Below are positions 24,563 through 32,817 of a stretch of 42,468 bases of DNA, one piece after another; the stretch's first letter is position 1; the number at the start of each line of letters is the position of its first letter. The notes beneath the pieces are model-generated. The model searched no databases and was not told the DNA's origin. It saw only the letters and a list, made by a program, of their open reading frames with translations. The stretch comes from a virus: IMG/VR virus record IMGVR_UViG_3300044699_000127, positions 1 through 42,468 of that record; one strand, 5' to 3'. A program made the translations under genes and the position numbers.

Positions 24563-25264
24563 AAAACCATCGAGGTTTGATCGTCAACGGGAGCCCGGTC
24601 AAAACATGGAAGGACCGCTGGAAGAAATGGGCGGCTGGGCGAACATCCCCAACCGGAAGTTTGAAGCCACGAAGCAGGACGACACTGCAGAGATTCTGAT
24701 TTACGAACAGATCGGCCAGTCGTGGTGGGACGATTCCGGCGTAGGCGCCAAGAAATTCGTTGAGGACCTGCGGGCTCTCGGGATGTGAAGACGATCAACG
24801 TCAGGATCAACTCCCCCGGCGGCGACGTGTTCGAAGGCGACGCGATTTACTCGGCGCTCGCCCAACACAGCGCAACCATCAACGTGTTCATTGACGGATT
24901 GCCGCGTCAGCCGCGTCTTATATCGCGATGGCCGGCGACACGATCGCGATCGCCGAGCACGCCAAATTCATGATCCATTCCGCGTGGGTTTTGCTATGGG
25001 TAACGCCGACGAGATGCGCGCGACTGCCGAAATCCTCGACACCGTCGATAAGTCAATTCGACTGATCTACAAGGCGAGAACCGGCAGTCTGATTCCCAGC
25101 TGAAGGACTGGATGAAGGCTGAAACATGGATGATCGGGCCAGGAAGCTGTCGAGAAGAAATTCGCGGATAGCGTCATGAAGGCCAAGGAACGGCCGGAAG
25201 ATGCGGTGCAAGTTCCAATCCGCGACCTGATGCGCATGCGGCTGGAGTTAGCGAGGAGCGCTTA
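24559..25264 (+). CDS. Prohead protease, ClpP-type (S14, frameshifted)
   Basis: GTG 24559 has AAGGAGG five bases upstream and overlaps the portal stop. After shifts near 24640 and 24785 the core reads TAEILIYEQIGQSWWDD, INVRINSPGGDVFEGDAIYS and INVFIDGL. Then AASAASYIAMAGDTIAI carries the catalytic Ser, and AKFMIHSAWGFAMGNADEMR the catalytic His. An Asp near LDTVDKSIRLIYKARTG would complete the triad. The C-terminus ends MRMRLELARSA. About 235 residues. It cleaves the scaffold part of the capsid protein during prohead maturation, which fits the delta-like domain seen in the capsid gene. Confidence 0.92.
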
Positions 25265-25393
25265 AAAAAGATTCCGTGACACCGGCAATCATCGGGTGTA
25301 GGGTTCAGTCTGGATTCATCTTCGAAGTTGTGCGGGATGCGCTGCTCCAGGAGAGCAAGCAACGACGAGGAAGCAAAGATCCGAAGTTCCAGG

Positions 25394-25450
25394 AACGGCG
25401 GAGGCTTCGCAAAGGTGAAAACTTTTGTTGAGCCTCCGCCGTTTTCGTTT
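25394..25450 (+). terminator. Strong hairpin terminator between protease and capsid genes
   Basis: A 13-bp perfect stem (AACGGCGGAGGCT / AGCCTCCGCCGTT) followed by TTCGTTT. The 24-base loop contains a second possible hairpin. A terminator here would separate capsid expression from the upstream packaging genes, or attenuate read-through. Confidence 0.7.
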
Positions 25451-25551
25451 ATGGCGTGAGGCAGGAGAAAACGCCATGAACAGTATTCGAGATAAGAAGC
25501 GTGGTGGGCCGCCAACTTCTGCACCCTCACATTAAATGCGCTGAAAACCAA

Positions 25552-27036
25552 ATGGTCGGGCTGGGTCTCGGCCTGGGATTAGTGGGGTGCCTGGTTATGG
25601 CACTCACTGTGGCCCTGCTGCTGCACGCGGCAACCCTTGACGCGCAAGCCGCCCCGGTTGGATTCGCGATCCTCATCAGTGATCAGTTAAAGCAAAGTCG
25701 CGCAACCAAGGCTGAAGAGGCCCAAGCCATTTACAAGGCCGCCGACGACGCCAAGCGTGCGCCAACCGCCGAAGAGAAAACCAAGTTCGACGGTCTCATG
25801 GTGGAAGTCGACGCCCTCTGCGCCCGCATCGAATCCCAACTCAAGATCGAAGCCGTCCTCAAGGACAAACCGGCGGACAGAATCCCGGCGCTCCTAAGCT
25901 CGACGACGACCACAAGCCAGTGATCCTGTTCCCTCGCCATTCCAGCCTGAAGGCGTTCGCGCGAAGTCCTACGGCGGCAGCATCCAGAAGGCGAGGAAGC
26001 CGCTTATCGGACCGGCAAGTGGATGCAGGCGTTCTTCGGCAACGAGAAGGCGCGGCAGTACTGCCAGGAGAACGGCGTGTTCTCCTACGGCACGCAGCAA
26101 GTCATCTACAACGTGCAGGAAGAGGGTTCCACCACCACGGGCGGCGCTCTGGTTCCTGATGAAATGGAGCGCTCGATCATCGACTTGCGCGAAGAGTACG
26201 GCGAGTTTCGCAAGTACGCCAAGATCGTGCCGATGGGCTCGGACTACAAAACGCAGCCCCGGCGCACCAGCGGGCTGACGGCCTATCCGATCGCAGAAAG
26301 CGCGGCCTTCATCGAATCCACAAAGGGATGGGACAGCGTCTCGTGGACCGCGAAGAAGTGGGGAGTGCTGGCGAAGTACTCTGACGAACTCGGGGAAGAC
26401 GCGATCATCAATATTGCCGACGATCTCACCGACGAGGCGTCTTACGCTTTCGCGGTTGCGGAAGATAACGCCGGAATCAATGGCGATGGCACCGGCACCT
26501 ATAACGGCATCACCGGCCTGCAGAAGAAGTTCTTCGACGCCAACGCGGCGGCCTGGACCAAGGTTGTCGTCTCGACGGCCACCCATGACCTGTTCAGCGA
26601 AATCGACGGCGACGACATCGACAAGCTGATCGCGCTCTTGCCTAAGTACGCACGCCGGAACGCCAAATTCTACATATCGCCAGTCGGCAAGACGCTCGTA
26701 TTCGACCCGATCCTGCGGGCAGCCGGCGGAAACACTCAAGGCGACATTGCCAGCGCGCACCAGCGAAATACCTCAGCTACCCGATCATCGAAGTGGTCGC
26801 GATGCCGAGCGACGTGACCGCCCTTGATGAAATCGCGATGTTCTACTTCGCGATATGTCCATGGCTGTCGGTATGGGCGTGCGGCGCGGTGTCACGTCAA
26901 GATCCTCAGCGAGCTCTACGCAGGCAACGGCCAGATTGGCGTGATCGCCTCCGAGCGGTTCGACATCAACGTCCACAGTATCGGCTCGGCCGCAGCGGCT
27001 GGCCACTTGTCGCCTACGTCGGCCGAAACCAGCTAA
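25552..27036 (+). CDS. Major capsid protein, HK97 fold (frameshifted)
   Basis: The N-terminal delta/scaffold-like helices are ISDQLKQSRATKAEEAQAIY, then EEKTKFDGLMVEVDALCARI. After shifts near 25900-26010 the mature region is intact: GNEKARQYCQENGVF, GGALVPDEMERSIIDLREEY, SGLTAYPIAESAAFIESTKG and YISPVGKTLVFDPILRAAGG. Another shift follows near 26760, then SYPIIEVVAMPSDVTALDEI. The end is INVHSIGSAAAAG with TAA at 27034. Above the scaffold part an in-frame hydrophobic leader (VGCLVMALTVALLLHAATL) appears from ATG 25552; it may belong to a separate small membrane ORF fused here by an indel. The true start is therefore uncertain. About 400-490 residues. It forms the capsid shell. Confidence 0.93.
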
Positions 27037-27045
27037 GGAGGGATC

Positions 27046-27517
27046 ATGTATTCAGTACCGAAACCCGTCATGGTCTTTGCGATACGTCCGCCACGGCCGC
27101 CGGCACTCCAGCAGCAGGGCGTGATCGACCGGAAGGGCTACAACTTCGTCAGATCGCGCTGCGTCAGGCGACCATCGCCGCGGCATCCAACCGTCCAACC
27201 ACGATGAAGATTTCCGAGTCGGACATCACGGATGCAACCGGCTCGCGGCGATTGTGAAATTCACCGGAGGCACACAGACGTCGACCTCCATCGGCTTCGT
27301 GATCGCGACCTCCACCGAACACTGCCGTAACCCACATGACCGTGTTCAATATCGACTGCCGCGGCAGGAAGCGCTACCTGAAGCTGGAAGTGGTTCCCGC
27401 GACGACTCAGTCAACGGGGCGTCCGCCATTATGTCGCGCGGGGAAGTCGCCCCGGTCAGCGCGGCGAATGCTGGCGTGCTGCAGTTGATCGAAAGGCTAA
27501 GGAAGAACCGCGGATAG
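27046..27517 (+). CDS. Head-associated conserved phage protein (frameshifted)
   Basis: ATG 27046 has AGGAGG three bases upstream. The reading is MYSVPKPVMVFA, then DTSATAAGTPAAG, VIDRKGYNFVQIALRQATIA, KISESDITDATG, AIVKFTGGTQTSTSIGFVIA, VFNIDCRGRKRYLKLEV and MSRGEVAPVSAANAGVLQLI. Beta-rich proteins with the pattern 'RGRKRYLKL ... SRGE.AP' directly after the capsid gene occur in several siphoviruses and may decorate the capsid. At least four shifts are present. About 157 residues. The exact role is unknown. Confidence 0.65.
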
Positions 27518-27587
27518 GCCATCGAAGCCGAAAAGCTGGATACCCTGCCACCTGCCGCGGTGTTCGTCAGGGGTGATTGAGGGATCA

Positions 27588-28726
27588 CATGAAATTGAAC
27601 ATTGGGACGTTGTTGATCACGAAGGCTACAAGTCTTACGACATCAAGCGTGGCAGCGGCGACGCATCGAAGATCGATGCCGTCGATGCAAGTTTGAAGAA
27701 GTCCCGCCTCCCACATCCTGGAGCACTTTCCCCACGGACGGATTCTGGACGTGCTTCGGGAGTGGGTTCGGATTCTAAGGCCGGTGGCGTTCTCAAGATC
27801 GCCGTGCCGGACTTCAAGCAGATCGCCGATCAGTATTTAAGCGGGCGCACCGATCAACACGATGGGCTATGTCATGGGCGGACAAGTTGACGAACACGAC
27901 TTTCACAAGACGCTCTTCGATCATGAAGTGCTCAGTGAAGCATTGCGAGACGCCGGGTTGATCGCGATTCGCCGCTTGGCAGGATGGACATCAGACGATT
28001 GCTCGCGCCTTCCGATCTCACTGAACCTTTGCGGGACCAAGCCCCGATGTCTGGCCGAAAGCGGCGGCCGTTCTCAGCTCCGCGCCTCGGCTTCAACGAC
28101 TTCTGGGACTGCGCCATGCTGGAACTGGCGCCGCTGATGCCGTTCCGACGGGTGACGGGCGCTTATTGGGACCGCGACCTCACGCATGCGATTGAGGAAT
28201 CGATCGCCGACCACGACCGGAATGGATCCTCTGCTGTGATTACGACACGGTCTTTCACGCGCGATCAAATCTATACCTTGCTTGATCTGGCGGTTCGTTA
28301 TCCACATGCCGATGCCATCGCGCCGCTACAAACCGCGCGTCATCACGCGGCGCCGATGTTCACGGTACCGGCAACGACGGCAATCTCATCTCGGGAATGG
28401 CCAGAGAGGACCTCGCGCGCGGGGAAATGCTCCGGCCGAAAACCGCGCATTTTCGGGCTGACGCTGGCTGCGGGTATCGAAGCTGCAGGCGATGCCGAAG
28501 CCTTGGTACAACCGCACGTAAGACCTAATGGCGAGAGCGACAAAGATCCCGACGTGCAGTTCTGGCACAACTGGAAGGCCGCAGGCAACACGCTATACGT
28601 CGCGCTGCGCGTTCCGGTCGGTCACTGCGACCTGATGGTGCGCTGGCCCAGCCTGAACCTTCGAAAGCGATGTTTCAACAGCCCAGAGTTCACAAGAACG
28701 GAATACCCGAAAACGTTTGGAGATAG
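27588..28726 (+). CDS. Methyltransferase-glycosyltransferase, probably fused (frameshifted)
   Basis: ATG 27588 opens KLNIG, the motif-I strand of class I SAM-dependent methyltransferases. YKSYDIKRGSGDASKIDAVD follows, then (shifted frames) SHILEHFPHGRILDVLREWV and GGVLKIAVPDFKQIADQYL, with the LEHF and PGG marks of that family. GQVDEHDFHKTLFDHEVLSE links to RLGFNDFWDCAMLELAPLMP. The second half has DLTHAIEESIADHD, then CCDYDTVFTRDQIYTLLDLA, the Asp-x-Asp metal-binding motif of a GT-A glycosyltransferase, and PHADAIAPLQTARHHAAPMF. The end is QPRVHKNGIPENVWR and TAG 28724. No internal start is evident, so one polypeptide of about 380 residues is likely, though two genes are possible. It probably modifies a capsid protein or a host glycan. 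Confidence 0.75.
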
Positions 28727-28728
28727 TG

Positions 28729-28900
28729 ATGGCAAAAAAAGAAAGAAGCCGATACGGAACGCGTCGAGACGAAAAAAGAAGTCGAAACCGAGACGCAGGA
28801 AGCCGGACGCGAGACGGAACAGCCGGCGACCCGGAAGACCCTCGACCCCCATCGCAACCGCGTGGGTCGCGACCGCCGTGGGAAGAGGTTCGCCGAGTGA
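28729..28900 (+). CDS. Small highly charged protein
   Basis: ATG 28729 follows GGAG. After a shift in an A run the sequence is DTERVETKKEVETETQEAGR, then ETEQPATRKTLDPHRNRVG and RDRRGKRFAE. It is almost all Glu, Thr, Lys and Arg, about 56 residues, with an acidic middle and basic end, and probably disordered. The stop overlaps the next GTG. Its role is unknown; it lies in the head completion region. Confidence 0.55.
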
Positions 28901-29009
28901 ATCCGAGTATCCGTATGATTGGCCGTTACGGGAGCTACCGCGTAGGCGAGATCCTCAGCCTCCAGCCAGCCTGCGAAAGATCCTGCTGGATCGGAAGCTG
29001 GCGGAATGA
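28897..29009 (+). CDS. Very small head-region protein
   Basis: GTG 28897 overlaps the previous stop as GTGA. The reading NPSIRMIGRYGSYRVGEILS, then (one shift) ASLRKILLDRKLAE is about 38 residues. The stop overlaps the next ATG as ATGA. No family is recognised. Confidence 0.5.
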
Positions 29010-29068
29010 TGGAAGCCCCGCCTCACGAAATCTACAAGACCCCACGCAAAAAGAATAAGCGCAAATGA
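29006..29068 (+). CDS. 20-residue peptide
   Basis: MMEAPPHEIYKTPRKKNKRK, overlapping both neighbours by ATGA. The couplings on each side suggest it is translated, but it might be the tail of the preceding gene after an indel. Confidence 0.4.
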   Translation: MMEAPPHEIYKTPRKKNKRK

Positions 29069-29867
29069 TTCCATCGCGATCCCACCCTACGCGGAGCCTG
29101 TCCATCTGTTGGATATGAAACAACCATGAAGTCTCCCGTGGAAGTGACGACGACGACGCGCTTATTCCCTCGCAGACCTCAGCCGCGCGCGATGTGGTGG
29201 AGACGGCAACCGCGCCAACACCAGGCGCCATCGCGTGATGGTGGTGACACAGTTCGAGCTCACGCTGACGCAATTCCCGCGTGTGGGTCTATCGAAGTGC
29301 CGCGGGTGCCTTGGTGTCCGTGGCCTCAATAACCTACGTCGATACGGCTGGCGTCAACCAGACGCTCTCTGCGTCGGTTTACTCGGTCGATGCGGTTGGC
29401 GCCGTATTCTGGCTGGCCTATCTGCAGGCGTGGCCGCCGACGCGCAACGCCTATGAAGACCGGGTGACGTCACGTTTGTGGCCGGCACCATGGCTCCCTT
29501 CACGGCAGATGCCACAACCGACATGTAACCCCGCGTGGACGATCCTTCTCAACCGGCGACCGCGTGCGATATGCTGAACTCCGGAGGCGCGCTGCCGGCG
29601 GGCTCTCGGCGAACACGGATTACTTTCTGATCGCGGGCCCGAAGCTTTCTCTGCGGCAGGCGGATCCGCCGTCGACCAATCACGGCACGGGCACGGGCAC
29701 GCACTTCATGGCCTGGACGTGGTGACCTTCGAGAACATGCGCGCGGCCGTGAAGCTGGAGATGGGCAAGCTGTACGTCAATCGCGGAGATGGCGGCTCCA
29801 GCGGCGCGGCTCGATCGATAACACGCAGCGGACGATCGATTCTCTCGTGGCGGCCAGCCATGCTTAA
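29065..29867 (+). CDS. Head-tail connector, gp6-like (heavily frameshifted)
   Basis: ATG 29065 overlaps the previous stop. Pieces in order: IAIPPYAEPVHLLDMKQ, a DDDDA-type segment, LIPSQTSAARDVVETATAP, RVMVVTQFELTLTQFPR and SVASITYVDTAGVNQTLSAS, then TFVAGTMAPFTADATTDM, AVKLEMGKLYVNRGDGG and a C-terminal SIDNTQRTIDSLVAASHA. This is the pattern of gp6-like connectors that stack below the portal, although a longer loop (GGLSANTDYFLIAGPKLSL) appears before the last helices. At least six shifts occur. Typical members are 100-200 residues; this one may reach about 265. Confidence 0.75.
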
Positions 29868-30195
29868 AACCATCGGCCAGAAAAATCAATGGATCGTGAT
29901 TGAGTCTTCGACGGAGACCCCGGACTCCGAGGTCAGCCGGTTCAGGGCTGGGCGACTCTGTCCAGCACGTGGGCTGCGTTCGATTTCCTTTCCGGCGGGA
30001 ATTGAAGCGGCCCAGAAGATCAATGCGGAGATCTCGGCAAAGTTGTGATTGCGATTACGCCGCGACCTCACCGAAAAGATGCGCGTTCGTTGGAAGAGCC
30101 CCATCGCCTCCGCCGATCAGTACGGAACATTCATATCCTTGCGGCCCGGGGTGGACCGGATGGACATGGAGCTGATGGTGGGGAAGGTGCTGTGA
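29860..30195 (+). CDS. Head closure / head-tail adaptor protein (frameshifted)
   Basis: ATG 29860 overlaps the connector end. MLKTIGQKNQWIVIESSTET is followed (shifted) by VQGWATLSSTWAAFDFLSGR and AAQKINAEISAKVVI. A third frame gives DLTEKMRVRWKSPIASADQY, then GTFISLRPGVDRMDMELMVG. The alternation of W..F.... A......E..I R.......R and a small domain closing in VGKVL is the SPP1 gp16/Phage_H_T_join pattern. About 110 residues. It closes the head after packaging. The stop overlaps the next ATG. Confidence 0.75.
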
Positions 30196-30582
30196 TGGCT
30201 GAAGTAGTCCAGGGCCTGCAATCCCTCCTCGAGTCCATGGATGATCTGGCCGCTCGCGCTGCAAAAGAACCTGATCGTGCGCGCCCTGCGCACGGGCTCT
30301 GAGCCAGTCCGGGAGCGCGCGGAAGACGGCGTCCTCGTGACGAAGGCCAGCTCGCCGAAAGCAGGATGGTCACGGTGAGCCGATCAGACGGCGACGGCGC
30401 TATCGCAAAGAGTGGCCTGTCGCGGAAAGGGTTCTATGGGCACATCCCGGAATTCGGACTGGCGGGAAAACCCGGCTCAGCCGTTCCTGCGACCCGCGTT
30501 CGACGAAAAGCAGGAAGAGGCCGTAACGCTGATTGGTGAGGTTCTCGCGGCGGGGATCGAGAAGGAGTTGAAAAAGCTGTGA
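30195..30582 (+). CDS. HK97 gp10-like tail completion protein (frameshifted)
   Basis: ATG 30195 overlaps the previous stop. EVVQGLQSLLESMDDL is followed by ALQKNLIVRALRTGSEPVRE in a shifted frame, then EFGLAGKP..., QPFLRPAFDEKQEEAVTLIG and EVLAAGIEKELKKL. The L..AL..GA..... opening, the EFG and PFLRPAF.. signatures are those of the HK97-gp10 family. About 128 residues. It sits at the head-tail interface. Four indels are visible. Confidence 0.85.
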
Positions 30583-30996
30583 GCCGCAGACTGCATTGGT
30601 CGCCATAAAGACCGCAAACTCCACGCTCAATACGCTGGTCGGCACCCGTTTCACCCTGATGGATTGCCGCAGAACGTCGCGATGCCGGCCGTGTGCTTCC
30701 GGGAAGTCAGCCGGACCCGGCAAGAAGGCATGGGGTATGTGGTGGCGAAACCGGAAGCCGAGAGTCCAGATGGATGGCTACGTGAAATCACCAGGAGCGG
30801 CGGCACCACGTCGGTCGAGACGATGCGGGATGCGCTCATTGCAGCGTTCTACGGCTACAGCGGAACGATTGGCGGCGAGACGATCACGGCCATCCGGATC
30901 GATAACGAAATGCGCAACCCTGCAGGATTTGAAATGGTCGACCAGAACACGGAGGCGGACAGAATCATGATCGATTTCATCGTGGACATGTCATGA
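30579..30996 (+). CDS. Tail terminator-like protein (DUF3168 type, frameshifted)
   Basis: GTG 30579 overlaps the previous stop. ALVAIKTANSTLNTLVGTRF is followed (one shift) by GLPQNVAMPAVCFREVSRTR, GMGYVVAKPEAESPDGWLRE, then MRDALIAAFYGYSGTIGGET and a C-terminal strand DRIMIDFIVDMS. The layout of N-terminal helix, PQ..AMPAV strand, central helix and final strand matches DUF3168-like tail completion proteins that cap the tail tube. About 139 residues. The stop overlaps the tail-tube ATG. Confidence 0.75.
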
Positions 30997-31741
30997 GCGG
31001 GCCAACGGGAAGCATCATTCTCACCGATGCGAAGGTCTACCTGGGCGCCTACGACATCTCAGGCGCCTGAACCAGGTCAAGATCGGCGTTACTCCGGATG
31101 CCAAAGAAGACAGCGCCTTCGGCTCCGCGTGGCACACGAAAAAGCCAGGGATGCTCGACATCAAGGCGCACATCGAAGGCTATTCCAAGTTTGCCGATGT
31201 CGAGGCGAACGCCATCGACGGCAGGCTGTATGCGCCAACGATTGCGCGAACCGAAGGACTTCCAATCTCCGCGGCGGCTGCTGGCGGCGACGTCGGCGAG
31301 AATGGGTTCTTCTTCAAGTCGATGCTGGCGAAGTACTCCATCGGTGGAAGCATCGGGGATCTGCTGAAGTTCCAGTGCGACGCTGAGGCAAACGGATCAG
31401 GAGTGCAGCTCGTGCGCGGGACCATCATGGAAGATGGCAAGACCTCACGAACGATAGCGGGCAACACAGCCACGCAAGTGTTGGGCGCAGTGTCGGCAAC
31501 CCAGAACGTGTACGCGGTTCTTCATCTGCTGGCCTTCGTCGGGACCAACGTGACGTTCACTGTCCAATCCGCGGTAACAGACTTTGCCACGATCACCAGC
31601 GGGCAGCATTCACCCAGAACACAGCCGCAGGATCGCAGTACATCACGCCGGTAGCAGGCGCGATCACAGACACGTTCTGGCGCGTCTTCTGGACGGGAAA
31701 TTTACAAGTTTTTCAGCCGTCGTCATTGTCGGCATCCAATA
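30993..31741 (+). CDS. Major tail protein (tail tube)
   Basis: ATG 30993 overlaps the previous stop. GSIILTDAKVYLGAYDISGA, then IGVTPDAKEDSAFGSAWHTK, followed by a long intact region (KAHIEGYSKFADVEANAIDG, DVGENGFFFKSMLAKYSIGG and EDGKTSRTIAGNTATQVLGA). After a shift near 31605 the end is FTQNTAAGSQYITPVAGAIT, WRVFWTG, TSFSAVVIVGIQ. About 249 residues, a usual tail-tube size. The C-terminal part resembles an added beta domain. A close relative of its N-terminus is the next gene, suggesting duplication. Confidence 0.85.
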
Positions 31742-31751
31742 AGGAGAATCC

Positions 31752-32246
31752 ATGGCAGCACCACCAGCACCATCATCTGACAACGTCCTTCGTCTCGATC
31801 AACGGAGTGGATCTGTCGGCCTACGTCAAAAGCGTCAAGATCGACATCACTCGGACGGCAAAGAGGATTCCGCGATGGGCAGCACGTATCACACGAAGAA
31901 GCAGGAGCCTTGAACTTTTCGGCGAAGTGGAGTTCTTCCAGCGTTCGACGCCTCGCTGGTGAACGAGACGATTTACCCGCTCGTGATCGGGGGACGTTAT
32001 TCCGGCAGTGATTAAGGGTGTTTCTGCATCAGCCACCAACAACACTTCACCTTGGCGAACGCCATTGTGATGGCCCTGGGATGTTCTGGGTGGCAGCTTC
32101 TCCGACCTGTTGATGGCCAAGCTGAAGCTCGGCCGGCTCTGGCTTCACCTGCACCAAGTCGTAGGAACGGTAGTCCGGTTCGGCTGGCGCGGTGTCCGTC
32201 AAGGGGTGGCGAAAGCGCCAAGTCAGCCAATAACCACGTGAGGTAA
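31752..32246 (+). CDS. Second tail-tube paralogue (frameshifted)
   Basis: ATG 31752 follows AGGAG. VSINGVDLSAYVKSVKIDIT, then AKEDSAMGSTYHTKK, FSAEVEFFQ, SLVNETIYPLVIGG and GVSASATNNT... are joined through several shifts; a C-terminal piece LARCPSRGGESAKSANNHVR ends at TAA 32244. The motif AKEDSAxGSxxHTKK is shared with the major tail protein just upstream, so the two are paralogues. About 165 residues, shorter than the first. It may be a minor tube component or a differently positioned tail protein. Confidence 0.7.
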
Positions 32247-32251
32247 GGGCA

Positions 32252-32817
32252 ATGAATCGAGAGAGTTTTTAGGATTCCAGATTCTGTTATCGAGAAGGTC
32301 CATGTCCAAGGCCATGAACGCCGATCTGTTTGTCCGCTCGCTGGCGCAGCCGAAAAGGCGGCATGGGGAGCAACAGCCTCTCATTGAAGACAAGAAGAAC
32401 GCGGGACCGGACTCCGGATTTCCAAGGATCGAACAGAACCGCGCGCGAGCGTCTCGTGGAGATCGCGGTGTGCAACGAAGACGGCAGCCGGTTTTTCAAA
32501 GATGGCGACGCCTCGGCAATCGGCAGGAAAAACGCGGCGACGATTTACGCAGTTGTTCGACGTGGCGACTCGGCTGAACGCCATCACCCAGGAGGATGTC
32601 GAGGAAGTCGTAAAAAACTTAGATGCCGACCCGGACGCCGTTTCCCACGTCGGCCTAGCCCATCAGTACGGCATTGCCTGTTTCGGAGTTGCTGGCCCGA
32701 TGGAGCGGCAGAGAAATCGTCGAACTTGGGGCGGAGTTCATGATCCAAAACGAAGAGCGCGACAACCCGGAGTCGGACCTTGACGCACGGGCGCGCGCGT
32801 TGGCGGAGACACTGTAA
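32252..32817 (+). CDS. Tail assembly chaperone region (one or two products, frameshifted)
   Basis: ATG 32252 has a GAGG upstream. The first product reads IPDSVIEKVHV, MNADLFVRSLAQ, RTARERLVEIAVCNEDGSRF, FKDGDASAIGRKNAATIYA and LFDVATRLNAITQEDVEEVV, like the G-type tail chaperones. The second half, in another frame, gives SELLARWSGREIVELGAEFM and QNEERDNPESDLDARARALA, like the T extension that ends in a helix. In many siphoviruses the T part is made by programmed ribosomal frameshifting; the abundant consensus errors here prevent a decision. It helps assemble the tail tube around the tape measure. Confidence 0.7.
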
